Source: Castellaniella sp049673105 (GTDB taxonomy: Bacteria > Pseudomonadota > Gammaproteobacteria > Burkholderiales > Burkholderiaceae_B). From it: a DNA stretch of 64,000 nucleotides. Below the pieces are notes generated by a model. That model had not been told where the DNA came from. It did not search any database and saw only the letters and a list, made by a program, of their open reading frames with translations. The DNA lies in assembly GCF_049673105.1 (NCBI RefSeq), contig NZ_JBATXG010000006.1:1-64000 (forward strand). Reading direction: 5' to 3'. Positions 53,673-63,298 of the stretch are shown one piece after another. The stretch's first letter is position 1. Each line of letters begins with the position of its first letter. Both the position numbers and the translations under genes were made by a program.

Positions 53673-54329
53673 ATGCAAGCCTTTACCACCCATCAGGGCC
53701 TGGTGGCCCCTCTGGATCGCGACAACGTCGATACCGATCTGATCATTCCGAAACAGTTTCTGAAGTCGATCAAGCGCACCGGCTTCGGCCCCAATCTGTT
53801 CGACGAATTGCGCTACCTGGATCATGGCGAACCGGGCATGGACAACAGCGGTCGGCCCCTGAATCCGGATTTCGTGCTGAATCAGCCGCGCTATCGGGGC
53901 GCTTCCATCTTGCTGTGCCGCAAGAATTTCGGTTGCGGGTCCAGCCGCGAACATGCTCCCTGGGCGCTGCAGCAGTACGGCTTTCGGGCGTTGATCGCGC
54001 CGTCCTACGCGGATATTTTCTTTAACAACAGTTTTAAAAACGGCCTGCTGCCCATCATCTTGCCGGAAGATGTGGTGGACCAGCTGTTCAAGGCCGTGGC
54101 GGCTGCTCCCGGCTATCAATTGACGGTCGATCTGGCGCAGCAGCAGGTGACGGCGCCCGATGGCGCGAGCTGGGCCTTCGAAGTGGATGCCTATCGCAAG
54201 AAATCGCTGCTCGAGGGCCTGGATGAAATCGGCCAGACACTGTTGCATGCCGATCAGATCCGCGACTTCGAATCCCGCCGGCTGGCGCAGCATCCCTGGC
54301 TGGTCAAAGCTGCGCCCAATACCCCTTGA
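53673..54329 (+). CDS. leuD: 3-Isopropylmalate dehydratase small subunit
   Basis: 218-residue swivel-domain partner of LeuC. ATG 53673 starts MQAFTTHQGLVAPLDRDNVD. Typical blocks are NVDTDLIIPKQFLKSI, GCGSSREHAPWAL and IIFNNSFKNGLLPI-like (here IFFNNSFKNGLLPI). A strong hairpin lies 22 bp downstream before leuB. Confidence 0.98.
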   Translation: MQAFTTHQGLVAPLDRDNVDTDLIIPKQFLKSIKRTGFGPNLFDELRYLDHGEPGMDNSGRPLNPDFVLNQPRYRGASILLCRKNFGCGSSREHAPWALQQYGFRALIAPSYADIFFNNSFKNGLLPIILPEDVVDQLFKAVAAAPGYQLTVDLAQQQVTAPDGASWAFEVDAYRKKSLLEGLDEIGQTLLHADQIRDFESRRLAQHPWLVKAAPNTP

Positions 54330-54351
54330 ATCTGTTTCATCAAATCCCGGA

Positions 54352-54398
54352 CCCGGCCACAGGGGCGGCATGGCTTTGCCGCCCCTGGCCGGGTTCTT
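54352..54398 (+). terminator. Strong hairpin between leuD and leuB
   Basis: CCCGGCC-ac-AGGGGCGGCA, 6-nt loop, TGCCGCCCCT-GGCCGGG, then TTCTT. The stem has 17 pairs with a 2-nt bulge. It may partly terminate transcription or shield the leuCD message. Confidence 0.65.
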
Positions 54399-54414
54399 GT
54401 GACCTGGAATCCCC

Positions 54415-55491
54415 ATGAGTTCAAAAATTGCAGTCCTGCCGGGCGATGGCATCGGCCCGGAAATCGTCGAACAGGCCGTGCGTGTGCTGCGCGCCCTGGA
54501 TCTTGACCTGTCGTTTGCCGAAGCGCCTGTTGGCGGCGCGGCGTATGCGGCTCAGGGGCATCCCTTGCCGCAGTCCACGCTGGACCTGGCCCTGCAGTCG
54601 GACGCCATTCTGTTTGGTGCGGTGGGCGACTGGAAATACGACAAACTGGAACGCGCGCTGCGCCCGGAACAAGCCGTCCTGGGGCTGCGCAAGGCCCTGG
54701 GCCTGTTCGCCAATCTGCGTCCGGCCATTCTGTACCCCGAACTGGCCAATGCGTCTTCGCTGAAACCCGAAGTCGTCGCCGGCCTGGATATTCTGATCGT
54801 GCGCGAACTGACCGGCGATATTTATTTCGGCCAGCCGCGCGGTGTGCGCACCCTGGATGACGGCCCCTTTGCGGGCGAACGCCAGGGCTTCGACACCATG
54901 CACTATGCGGAAAGCGAAATCCGCCGCATCGCGCATGTCGCCTTTCAGGCCGCCGCCAAACGCCAGGGCAAGCTCTGCAGCGTGGACAAGGCCAATGTGC
55001 TGGAAACCTCGCAGTTCTGGCGTGACATCATGATCGATGTGGCTGGCGATTACCCCCAGGTCGAGTTGTCCCATATGTACGTGGACAATGCCGCCATGCA
55101 ATTGGTGCGCGAACCCAAGGCCTTTGACGTGGTGGTCACCGGCAATCTGTTCGGCGACATTCTGTCCGACGAGGCCGCCATGCTGACGGGATCCATCGGC
55201 ATGTTGCCGTCGGCCTCGCTGAATGCCAGCCGCCAGGGTCTGTACGAGCCCAGCCACGGCTCGGCGCCGGACATCGCGGGGCAGAATATTGCGAATCCCC
55301 TGGCAACGATTTTGTCGGCCGCGATGATGCTGCGGTATTCTCTGGATGCGGGCGCGGCAGCGAATCGTATTGAAGCCGCCGTGCAGGCCGTGTTGGCGCA
55401 AGGTTTACGCACTGCCGATATCTTCGAGGCCGGCACCACGCGGGTTTCGACCTCGGAAATGGGCGATGCCGTGCTGAAGGCATTAGAATAA
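54415..55491 (+). CDS. leuB: 3-Isopropylmalate dehydrogenase
   Basis: NAD-dependent oxidative decarboxylase of leucine synthesis, 358 residues. IAVLPGDGIGPEIV is at the N terminus; DAILFGAVGDWKYD, RELTGDIYFGQPRG and the NAD/Mg signature NLFGDILSDEAAMLTGSIGM follow, with EPSHGSAPDIAGQ. It is the third leu gene, then asd. Confidence 0.99.
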   Translation: MSSKIAVLPGDGIGPEIVEQAVRVLRALDLDLSFAEAPVGGAAYAAQGHPLPQSTLDLALQSDAILFGAVGDWKYDKLERALRPEQAVLGLRKALGLFANLRPAILYPELANASSLKPEVVAGLDILIVRELTGDIYFGQPRGVRTLDDGPFAGERQGFDTMHYAESEIRRIAHVAFQAAAKRQGKLCSVDKANVLETSQFWRDIMIDVAGDYPQVELSHMYVDNAAMQLVREPKAFDVVVTGNLFGDILSDEAAMLTGSIGMLPSASLNASRQGLYEPSHGSAPDIAGQNIANPLATILSAAMMLRYSLDAGAAANRIEAAVQAVLAQGLRTADIFEAGTTRVSTSEMGDAVLKALE

Positions 55492-55531
55492 AGAACTCTG
55501 TACTTTTATTATTTGGTTTGGGCGGATATTT

Positions 55532-56662
55532 ATGGCGCAGGCAGTAGGTTTGGTCGGTTGGCGTGGCATGGTGGGCTCGGTGCTCATGCAGCGCATGCGT
55601 GAAGAAAACGATTTTGCTTTTTTTGAACCCGTGTTCTTTTCCACCAGCAACGCTGGCGGGCCGGCGCCGGAATGGGCGACGGGGGCGGGTCCTTTACAGG
55701 ACGCTCACGATATCGACGCGCTCAAAAAACTGCCCATTATCGTCACCGCTCAGGGCGGCGACTATACGTCCGCCGTCTACCCCAAACTGCGCGCCGCCGG
55801 CTGGACAGGCCTATGGATCGATGCCGCCAGCACTCTGCGCATGAACGACGATGCCGTCATCGTGCTGGATCCGGTCAATCGCCCGGTGATCGATGCGGCC
55901 CTGCAACGCGGCGTGCGCGATTATGTCGGCGGCAATTGCACGGTCAGTTGCATGCTGATGGGGCTGGCAGGCCTCTTCAAGGCCGATATGGTCGAATGGA
56001 TGAGCTCCATGACCTATCAGGCAGCGTCGGGCGGCGGTGCGCGCCACATGCGTGAATTGCTGACGCAGTTCGGTATTCTCAATCAGGCGGTCGGCGCGCA
56101 GTTGGCCGACCCGGCATCCGCCATCCTGGATATCGACCGCGGCGTGCTCCAGGCGCAACAGAATCCCGATCTGCCGCGCGACAATTTTGGTGTGCCGCTG
56201 GGCGGCAGCCTGATTCCCTGGATCGACAAAGACTTGGGCGATGGCATGTCGCGCGAAGAATGGAAGGGCGGGGCGGAAACCAACAAGATCCTGGGCCGTG
56301 GCCCCGGCTTTGGCTCGACCCCCGTGCCGGTGGACGGTCTGTGTGTGCGCATCGGCGCCATGCGCTGTCACAGCCAGGCCTTGACCATCAAATTGCGTGG
56401 CGATATTCCGCTGGACGAAATCAACGACGCCGTGCGCACCGGGACTGACTGGGCGCGTCTGGTACCCAACGACAAGGAATCCTCTATGCAGGCTCTGACT
56501 CCCGTGGCCGTGACCGGCACCCTGGATATTCCCGTTGGCCGGCTGCGCAAGATGTCCATGGGGCCTGAATACCTCAGCGCCTTCACGGTGGGCGATCAGT
56601 TGTTGTGGGGGGCCGCCGAACCGCTGCGCCGTATGCTGCGCATCGCACTGGGTGAACTTTGA
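55532..56662 (+). CDS. asd: Aspartate-semialdehyde dehydrogenase
   Basis: Reduces aspartyl phosphate to aspartate semialdehyde for lysine, threonine and methionine; 376 residues of the E. coli-type class. It begins AQAVGLVGWRGMVGSVLMQR. The catalytic Cys is in GGNCTVSCMLMGL; RIGAMRCHSQALTIKL carries the substrate-binding part. Its TGA shares a base with the fimV-like ATG. Confidence 0.98.
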   Translation: MAQAVGLVGWRGMVGSVLMQRMREENDFAFFEPVFFSTSNAGGPAPEWATGAGPLQDAHDIDALKKLPIIVTAQGGDYTSAVYPKLRAAGWTGLWIDAASTLRMNDDAVIVLDPVNRPVIDAALQRGVRDYVGGNCTVSCMLMGLAGLFKADMVEWMSSMTYQAASGGGARHMRELLTQFGILNQAVGAQLADPASAILDIDRGVLQAQQNPDLPRDNFGVPLGGSLIPWIDKDLGDGMSREEWKGGAETNKILGRGPGFGSTPVPVDGLCVRIGAMRCHSQALTIKLRGDIPLDEINDAVRTGTDWARLVPNDKESSMQALTPVAVTGTLDIPVGRLRKMSMGPEYLSAFTVGDQLLWGAAEPLRRMLRIALGEL

Positions 56663-58302
56663 TGCAGTCCGCCGCCCGCCTGATCGGCAGTAGCGCGCTG
56701 GCCCTGGCCGCATTGGCTGCCGGGTCCGTCCAGGCAGCTGATTTCGGTCACGCTCGCTTAGCCTCGGCGGTCGGCGAACCCTTGCTGATCCTGGTACCCG
56801 TCTCCGACCTGACGGCAGCTGACCTGCAGGCCTTGTCTGCGCGCCCGGCGCCCGTGGCCGACTGGACGGCTGCCGGGCTGACGCCGCCGGTGGCGCTCGA
56901 TAGCCTGAACATCACGGTGACGCCCAGCGCCCAGGCCGGGGCGCGGCGTGTTCTGCGGGTAGCGTCGACGCAGGCGTTTTCCGGGACGCTGGCGGATTTG
57001 CTGCTGGACGTCCAGATGGCCACTGGCGCGCAGCGCTACCAGGTGTCGCTGGTGGCTCCCGGCCCCTTGCGGGTGGATGCGCCGGCCAGCCAATCGGCTG
57101 CGCCTGCCCAGGCCGGCACGGCGCCCGCCATCGGTGCCGCCGCCAAGCCCAGCAGCATCCGCAGGGTGCCTGCGGGCGCCATCGCCGTGCGCTCGGGCGA
57201 TACCATGTTCGCCATCGCGCGCCGACATGCGGTGGATGGCGTATCGGTCTATCAGCTGATGATGGCCTTGCAGCGCGCCAATCCACAGGCCTTCATTCAC
57301 AGCAACATCAATCTCGTGCGTGCGGGCGCTTCCTTGGCGGTGCCGTCGGTGGATGACATGCTGTCGATCTCCGATGCCCAGGCCCGCCAGCAGTTTCATG
57401 ATCAGACCGTGGCCTTCGCCCGGCTGCGGGGCCGGCAGGCCGATGCGGCAGCCAATGTCGGCGCTCAGGCCGCTGGCGGGGCGGTATCGTCGGATGCCAA
57501 GACGCCCGCGCAGTCGGCGGGCGCCGGGGCGGGGGATCGTGTGCAGCTTAGCCAGGGCGGCGCATCCAGCGCTGCCGATGCGCGTGCCGCGCAAGGCCAT
57601 GCCCTGCAGGATGCGGAATCCCGCGTGGGTCAATTGCAGGACAACGTCCAGAATCTGAACAAAGCCCTGCAATCCCAAGGGGAAGCCGCTCGCACGGCAG
57701 CCGCCCACGGGGCCCAGGTGCTGGGCCAGTCCCTCGAACAGGTCGCCTCGGCCATCAGTGAAGCAGGTCGTGAATCAGCCGCCCAGGCCAATCCCCAAGC
57801 CAGCAGCCCTTCTGCTTCCGCAGACGGGCAGCCGGCCCGTGGCGCAACCACCGCTCAAGCCGGCGACGCCGCCACAGCCGCTGGGGCAACTGGTGGCGCG
57901 GCAACAGGCGGTGCGGCGGGGTCGTCCGGCGCTCAGGCCGGTCAGGCGGGGGCGCAAGCAGGCGCTGCCGGCACAGCCGCCGGGCAGTCCGGCAAAGACA
58001 TAGGCGCGGGACCTGGTCTGGCGCCTCAGGGGCCTGCCGCCGCGGCGGCGAGCGAGCTACAAGCTTCTCCGCAGGCCGAACATCGTGTGTCCTGGATTCA
58101 AGATCATCTGCTGTGGGTGATGACCGCGTTGCTGGCCGTGATTGTCTTCATCATCGCCTGGCTGTTGCGGCGCGCCAATACGACGCGGGACGATACCGAT
58201 GACAGCCCCCAGATCACCGAAGCCATGGTGCGCGACAAGCTCCAGGGCGTCGATCTGGAACTGCCGTCGCGGGATGACGGACAGGCTCCTCCGCAGGCCT
58301 GA
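56662..58302 (+). CDS. FimV-like LysM membrane protein
   Basis: 546 residues. Signal peptide (about 1-27), a FimV N-terminal domain (GHARLASAVGEPLLILVPV), then a LysM-type region (AGAIAVRSGDTMFAIARRHA) that would bind peptidoglycan, with YQLMMALQRANPQAFIHSNI as in FimV. A long Ala/Gly/Gln low-complexity linker (about 275-475) with a coiled coil follows. One TM (about 483-505) precedes a short cytoplasmic tail. It is shorter than Pseudomonas FimV (over 900), lacking most of its TPR tail. Position between asd and truA is the usual one. Confidence 0.88.
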   Translation: MQSAARLIGSSALALAALAAGSVQAADFGHARLASAVGEPLLILVPVSDLTAADLQALSARPAPVADWTAAGLTPPVALDSLNITVTPSAQAGARRVLRVASTQAFSGTLADLLLDVQMATGAQRYQVSLVAPGPLRVDAPASQSAAPAQAGTAPAIGAAAKPSSIRRVPAGAIAVRSGDTMFAIARRHAVDGVSVYQLMMALQRANPQAFIHSNINLVRAGASLAVPSVDDMLSISDAQARQQFHDQTVAFARLRGRQADAAANVGAQAAGGAVSSDAKTPAQSAGAGAGDRVQLSQGGASSAADARAAQGHALQDAESRVGQLQDNVQNLNKALQSQGEAARTAAAHGAQVLGQSLEQVASAISEAGRESAAQANPQASSPSASADGQPARGATTAQAGDAATAAGATGGAATGGAAGSSGAQAGQAGAQAGAAGTAAGQSGKDIGAGPGLAPQGPAAAAASELQASPQAEHRVSWIQDHLLWVMTALLAVIVFIIAWLLRRANTTRDDTDDSPQITEAMVRDKLQGVDLELPSRDDGQAPPQA

Positions 58303-58308
58303 CACCCC

Positions 58309-59130
58309 GTGTCCAGAATCGTCCTGGGCCTGAGCTACGATGGCTCGGGCTGGCACGGCTGGCAGACCCAGCCGGGGGGCCGCACACTGCAAGACACCCT
58401 GGAAGCCGCCTTGGCGTCGTTTCTGGCGACGCCCTCGGTGGCCACGATCTGTGCCGGGCGCACGGATACCGGTGTGCATGCGCTGCAGCAGATCGTACAT
58501 CTGGATACCGATGCCGTTCGCCGTGACGAGTCCTGGGTGCGGGGTTTGAATGCGCACCTGCCGCCCAGTATCTCCGTACAGTGGGCGCGGTGTGCCGCGA
58601 TGGATTTTCATGCCCGTTTCGATGCCCGCGCCCGCACGTATTTCTACGTATTGCGCAGCGCGCCCGTGCGTTCGCCTATGCTGCATGGCCGCATCGGCTG
58701 GGTGCATGATCCGCTGGACGATCAGGCCATGCGGGCGGCTGCCGAATGCTTGTTGGGCGAACACGATTTCAGCGCCTTTCGTTCTTCCGAATGCCAGGCG
58801 GCCAGCCCGGTGCGTACCATGCAGGCGCTGAATATCGTCCGTCAGGGGGATTTCCTGATCTTCGAATTTCGGGCCAATGCATTTCTGCACCATATGGTGC
58901 GCAATCTGATGGGAACCCTGGTGATGATCGGTCGCGGTCGGCGTCCGTCCGACTGGGCAGGGGATCTACTGGCTGGCCGCGATCGTAGCCAGGCGGCGCC
59001 GACCTTCATGCCCGACGGCCTGTACCTGGCCCATGTGGATTATCCTCAGGCGCCGGATTTACCCATTTTGCCGCCCGCCGCCGCCTTGCATCGCCACCTG
59101 GGCGCCTGGTGGCGGATAGCGCAGGAATGA
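58309..59130 (+). CDS. truA: tRNA pseudouridine(38-40) synthase TruA
   Basis: Isomerises uridines 38-40 in the anticodon stem; 273 residues from GTG 58309, 6 bp after the fimV-like stop. The catalytic Asp is in CAGRTDTGVHALQQ; FDARARTYFYVL and NAFLHHMVRNLMGTL are further signatures. The 171-bp gap after it (59131-59301) shows no gene and no clear promoter. Confidence 0.98.
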   Translation: MSRIVLGLSYDGSGWHGWQTQPGGRTLQDTLEAALASFLATPSVATICAGRTDTGVHALQQIVHLDTDAVRRDESWVRGLNAHLPPSISVQWARCAAMDFHARFDARARTYFYVLRSAPVRSPMLHGRIGWVHDPLDDQAMRAAAECLLGEHDFSAFRSSECQAASPVRTMQALNIVRQGDFLIFEFRANAFLHHMVRNLMGTLVMIGRGRRPSDWAGDLLAGRDRSQAAPTFMPDGLYLAHVDYPQAPDLPILPPAAALHRHLGAWWRIAQE

Positions 59131-59301
59131 TATGGCCTGGCGACCGTTTCCGGGTCTTTCCCGTGGTGAACGGCCTGGCCTATCGGATAGAATTGGACGT
59201 TTTGCGGTGATCCGGAGCCGAATGATGTCCCTTGCTTGTCCGTTCGGGCTATATTGCCTGCCGACAAACAACTGCGGTATGTCGTGTTCTGTAGGCGAAC
59301 A

Positions 59302-59916
59302 ATGAAAATCCTATTAAAGATGGCGGGCTGGATTGATGCCCTGAATATAGCGGTAGGCAAGACAGTGACCTGGCTGATCTTGATTGTCGCGCTGATCAGT
59401 GCGGGCAATGCGGTGATGCGCAAATTCTTCAGCTTGAGTTCCAATGCCTGGCTGGAATTGCAGTGGTATCTGTTCGGCGCCATTTTTCTGCTGGCGGCGG
59501 GGTATACGTTTTTGCGCAACGAGCACGTCCGGGTCGATGTGCTGTCGCAGAAACTACCGGAACGCGTCCAGGTCTGGATCGAGATGTTCGGTGTGGTGTT
59601 TTTTCTGATGCCTGCCGCCTGTCTGGTGTTCTGGCTGTCGATTCCCTTTTTCTGGGAATCCTATGTGCTGCATGAGCTGTCCTCAAATACCGAAGGCTTG
59701 ATCCGCTGGCCCGCCAAATTGCTGATTCCCGTAGGTTTCGGGCTGCTGATCCTGGCGGGTGTGTCACACCTCGTCAAATGCGTGGGTTTTTTGCGCGGCG
59801 CGTGCTCCAACCCTATGCGGGTATCGGACGGCAAGAGCGACGAGGAAGCGCTCGTCGAAGATATTTTGGCCCAGCAACAGGCCAGCCAACCTGCTGAATC
59901 GGTGCGGGGGCGCTGA
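59302..59916 (+). CDS. TRAP transporter small permease (DctQ)
   Basis: 204-residue membrane protein with four TM helices, DctQ type: NAVMRKFFSLSSNAWLELQW and FLLAAGYTFLRNEHVRVDVL are family blocks. ATG 59302 starts MKILLKMAGWIDALN. It forms the small subunit for the DctM-like gene 2 bp downstream. The C-terminal tail is acidic and Gln-rich. No DctP binding protein is in the window. Confidence 0.92.
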   Translation: MKILLKMAGWIDALNIAVGKTVTWLILIVALISAGNAVMRKFFSLSSNAWLELQWYLFGAIFLLAAGYTFLRNEHVRVDVLSQKLPERVQVWIEMFGVVFFLMPAACLVFWLSIPFFWESYVLHELSSNTEGLIRWPAKLLIPVGFGLLILAGVSHLVKCVGFLRGACSNPMRVSDGKSDEEALVEDILAQQQASQPAESVRGR

Positions 59917-59918
59917 AG

Positions 59919-61586
59919 ATGGAATTTCTCGCTAATAATCTTGCGCCGATCATGTTCGTCAACCTGATCGGATTCCTGCTGCTGGGTTTCCCCGTCGCAT
60001 TTTCGCTGGCGGCCACTGGCGTGGTGTACGGCCTGGTCGCCATCGATTTCAATCTCATGAGTCCGCTGCTGTTTCAGGCCTTGCCCCAGCGGATATTCGG
60101 CATCGTCAGCAATGATTCTTTGCTGGCGGTGCCGTTTTTCACCTTTATGGGGCTGATCCTCGAACGCTCCGGGATGGCCGAAGACTTGCTGGACACCGTC
60201 GGGCGGTTGTTCGGCCCTCTGCGCGGGGGGCTGGCGATCGCCGTGGTATTTGTCGGCGCCTTGCTGGCGGCGACCACCGGCGTGGTGTCGGCCTCGGTGA
60301 TTTCCATGGGTTTGATTTCCCTGCCCATCATGTTGCGCTATGGGTATGACCGGCGCCTGGCGACGGGCGTGATCGCAGCATCGGGCACGCTGTCTCAGAT
60401 CATCCCGCCCTCGCTGGTGCTGATCGTGCTGGCCGACCAGTTGGGTCGATCTATCGGCGATATGTACCGGGGCGCCATGTTGCCCGGCCTGTTGTTGGCA
60501 GGCTCTTACATGCTGTACGTGTTTGTCGTGGCGTTCCTGCGGCCCAATCAGGCGCCGGCGCTGCCACCGGAAGCCAGGGGCGAGATCGATGCGTATGGTC
60601 GTCGCGGCCTGCGCTCTTTGCTTGTCCTGACGGTGATCGCCGCTGCGGTGGCGTACTGGGGATCTCAGTATTATTTCCGGTCTCATGCCGATATTCCGGT
60701 GGACGAGCGGGTCGTCATCGTTTTGCTGATCTGGGGCGTGGCCGCGCTGGTCATGGCCTTGGGGAACAAGCTCCTGCACCTGGGTTGGCTGTCGTCGCTG
60801 GCCGAACAAGTCGTCTTTGTCATGATTCCGCCGCTGGCCCTGATCTTCCTGGTGCTGGGCACGATCTTCATTGGCGTGGCGACCCCCACCGAAGGCGGCG
60901 CCATGGGCGCCGTGGGTGCGCTCGTCATGGCGCTGTCGCGCGGGCGGTTTTCCATGCAGCAGCTGCGCCAGGCCATGGAAAGCACGGCGCGCCTGACGTG
61001 TTTCGTGATCTTCATTTTGGTGGGCTCGACGATCTTCAGCCTGAGCTTCCGGGGGATCAACGGCGATCTGTGGGTCGAACAGCTGCTGCTGCACGTGCCG
61101 GGCGGGGAACTGGGCTTTCTGATCGTGGTCAGCCTGGTCACGTTCTTCCTGGCCTTCTTTCTGGATTTCTTCGAGCTGGCCTTCATTATCGTGCCGCTAC
61201 TGGGGCCGGTCGCCGACAAGATGGGCATCGATCTGATCTGGTTCGGTGTGCTGCTGGCGGTCAATATGCAGACCTCGTTTGTGCACCCGCCCTTTGGTTT
61301 CGCTCTGTTCTATTTGCGTTCCGTGGCGCCGAAAGAGGACTATCACGACCGGGTCACCGGCAAGCTCATTGCCAAGGTCACCACGGCGCAGATCTATTGG
61401 GGTTCCATCCCCTTTATCGTCATCCAGATCCTGATGGTGATCGCGGTGCTCAGCTTTCCTGGCATGGTCACGCACTATAAGGGCAACGCCCCCACGGTCA
61501 ATCCCGATTCCGTCACCTTTGGCCAGAATAGCGCCTACGGCCAGGATTCTTACGGCAGCGGGGATGCGGCGGGGGCGTTCCAGTGA
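59919..61586 (+). CDS. TRAP transporter large permease (DctM)
   Basis: 555-residue, about 13-TM transport subunit of a tripartite ATP-independent transporter, Na+/H+-driven uptake of probably a carboxylate. DctM signatures: LAVPFFTFMGLILERSGMAE, SGTLSQIIPPSLVLIVLADQ, GVATPTEGGAMGAVGALVM and MQTSFVHPPFGFALFYLRS. It is longer than the usual approximately 430 because of an extra loop (about 215-265) and a hydrophilic tail. It is coupled to trpF by a GTGA overlap, an unusual partnership. Confidence 0.95.
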   Translation: MEFLANNLAPIMFVNLIGFLLLGFPVAFSLAATGVVYGLVAIDFNLMSPLLFQALPQRIFGIVSNDSLLAVPFFTFMGLILERSGMAEDLLDTVGRLFGPLRGGLAIAVVFVGALLAATTGVVSASVISMGLISLPIMLRYGYDRRLATGVIAASGTLSQIIPPSLVLIVLADQLGRSIGDMYRGAMLPGLLLAGSYMLYVFVVAFLRPNQAPALPPEARGEIDAYGRRGLRSLLVLTVIAAAVAYWGSQYYFRSHADIPVDERVVIVLLIWGVAALVMALGNKLLHLGWLSSLAEQVVFVMIPPLALIFLVLGTIFIGVATPTEGGAMGAVGALVMALSRGRFSMQQLRQAMESTARLTCFVIFILVGSTIFSLSFRGINGDLWVEQLLLHVPGGELGFLIVVSLVTFFLAFFLDFFELAFIIVPLLGPVADKMGIDLIWFGVLLAVNMQTSFVHPPFGFALFYLRSVAPKEDYHDRVTGKLIAKVTTAQIYWGSIPFIVIQILMVIAVLSFPGMVTHYKGNAPTVNPDSVTFGQNSAYGQDSYGSGDAAGAFQ

Positions 61587-62260
61587 CCCCCCTCAGTCGC
61601 ACTCGCGTCAAGATCTGCGGCCTGACTCGGCCCGCCGATGTGCTGGCGGTTGTTCAGGCCGGGGCGGATGCCGTCGGCCTGGTGTTCTATCCTGCCAGCC
61701 GACGCTGTGTGACCTTGGAGCAGGCCGCCGCTCTACGCGCGCAGGTCCCCGCCTTTGTGTCGGTGGTGGCCTTGTTCGTCAATCCGCAGCCTGACGATGT
61801 CCGACAGGTGCTGGATGCTGTGCGTCCCGATTTGCTGCAGTTCCACGGCGAAGAATCCGCCGATTTCTGCGGGCAGTTCGGCGCGCCTTACCTGAAGGCT
61901 TTCCGCGTCGGCGCGCCGGGCCTGGATTCAGCCGCCGGTCTGGCGGCGGCCTGTGCCGGCTACTCTCGGGCGAGCGGCTGGCTGTTCGACAGCTACAGCC
62001 CCGCGTATGGGGGCAGCGGCTGCCGTTTCGATACGGATCTGTTGACGCAGCTGCCTAGAGACGCTCACGCGCCGGCCCTGGTGCTGTCTGGCGGCCTGAC
62101 GGCAGCCGGGGTGGGGGTGGACATCGCGGATCAGCGGCCTTTTGCGGTCGATGTCAGTAGCGGGGTGGAATCCGCGCCGGGCATCAAGGACCCCGCCAAG
62201 ATTCAGGCGTTCATGCAGGCGGTACAGGCCGCCGACCGTCTGCGCTGCGGGTTAAACTAA
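61583..62260 (+). CDS. trpF: Phosphoribosylanthranilate isomerase
   Basis: TIM-barrel enzyme of tryptophan synthesis, 225 residues from GTG 61583. VKICGLTRPADV contains the catalytic Cys; ADAVGLVFYPASRR, LLQFHGEES, LFDSYSPAYGGSG and LSGGLTAAG with the C-terminal VDVSSGVES phosphate loop are all present. trpB and trpA do not follow, unlike many relatives. Confidence 0.97.
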   Translation: MTPLSRTRVKICGLTRPADVLAVVQAGADAVGLVFYPASRRCVTLEQAAALRAQVPAFVSVVALFVNPQPDDVRQVLDAVRPDLLQFHGEESADFCGQFGAPYLKAFRVGAPGLDSAAGLAAACAGYSRASGWLFDSYSPAYGGSGCRFDTDLLTQLPRDAHAPALVLSGGLTAAGVGVDIADQRPFAVDVSSGVESAPGIKDPAKIQAFMQAVQAADRLRCGLN

Positions 62261-62311
62261 GCGCCGTCACATAATACGAATACCCATGCTTCATCCTCAA
62301 AGGAGCCTTAC

Positions 62312-63283
62312 ATGATGAATCTGCACCCCGTTCTTCGCACATTGGCAGGCGCCGCCGCGGTCGTCGGCGCCCTGGCTGTCACGCCGGCGCAGGCTCAGTC
62401 GGTGGCCGTGACCTCGATTGTCGAACACCCGGCGCTGGACGCGGTGAAGGACGGCATCCACGAGGCGCTGACCAAGGCCGGCTACACCGAAGCAAAAGGC
62501 CTGAAATGGCAATTTCAGACGGCCCAGGGCAATACGGCGATTGCTGCTCAGATCGCCCGCAAGTTCATTGGCGACAAGCCCGACGTGATCGTGGCGATCG
62601 CCACGCCGTCCGCGCAGGCCGTGGTGGCCGCCACCAAGACCATCCCCGTGGTCTATGCCGCCGTGACGGATCCGGTGGCCGCCCAATTGGTAGCGGACTG
62701 GGGGCCGTCGGGCACCAACGTCACGGGGGTGTCCGATGCGCTGTCGCTGGAAAAGCAGATCGAACTTATCCAGAAAGTCGTGCCCAATGCGAAAAAGGTC
62801 GGCATGGTCTACAACCCCGGTGAAGCCAATTCCGTGGTCGTGGTCAAGCAGATGCGCGAATTGCTGCCGAAGGCCGGCATGAGCCTGGTCGAGGCAACCG
62901 CCGCCCGGACGGTGGACGTGGGCGCTGCCGCCCGCAGCCTGGTCGGCAAGGTCGACGTCATCTACACCAACACCGACAACAACGTCGTGTCCGCCTACGA
63001 ATCCCTGGTCAAGGTCGGGAATTCCGCCAAGATCCCGCTGGTCGCCTCGGATACCGACAGCGTGAAACGCGGTGCCATCGCCGCGCTGGGCATCAATTAT
63101 CACAATCTGGGCTTGCAAACCGGTGCTGTCGTGGCGCGTATCCTGAAAGGCGAAAAGCCGGGCGACATCGCTTCGGAAACCAGCGCCAAACAGGAATTGT
63201 TCGTCAATCCCGGTGCGGCTGAAAAACAAGGCGTGACCTTGTCGGATGCGCTGATCAAATCCGCCGCCCAGGTCATCAAGTAA
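62312..63283 (+). CDS. ABC transporter substrate-binding protein, TrpX type
   Basis: 323 residues: signal peptide (about 1-28, ending TPAQAQ) and a two-lobed periplasmic binding protein of the ABC_sub_bind family (TrpX/YtrF-like). Blocks are IVEHPALDAVKDGIHEAL, IAARKF-type helix, IPVVYAAVTDPVAAQLV and VGMVYNPGEANSVV. TrpX proteins are predicted to bind tryptophan or other aromatic compounds; lying next to trpF is consistent but not proof. A good AAAGGAG site precedes ATG 62312. The permease follows after 15 bp. Confidence 0.9.
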   Translation: MMNLHPVLRTLAGAAAVVGALAVTPAQAQSVAVTSIVEHPALDAVKDGIHEALTKAGYTEAKGLKWQFQTAQGNTAIAAQIARKFIGDKPDVIVAIATPSAQAVVAATKTIPVVYAAVTDPVAAQLVADWGPSGTNVTGVSDALSLEKQIELIQKVVPNAKKVGMVYNPGEANSVVVVKQMRELLPKAGMSLVEATAARTVDVGAAARSLVGKVDVIYTNTDNNVVSAYESLVKVGNSAKIPLVASDTDSVKRGAIAALGINYHNLGLQTGAVVARILKGEKPGDIASETSAKQELFVNPGAAEKQGVTLSDALIKSAAQVIK

Positions 63284-63298
63284 TCCGCTGTTGCGCTC

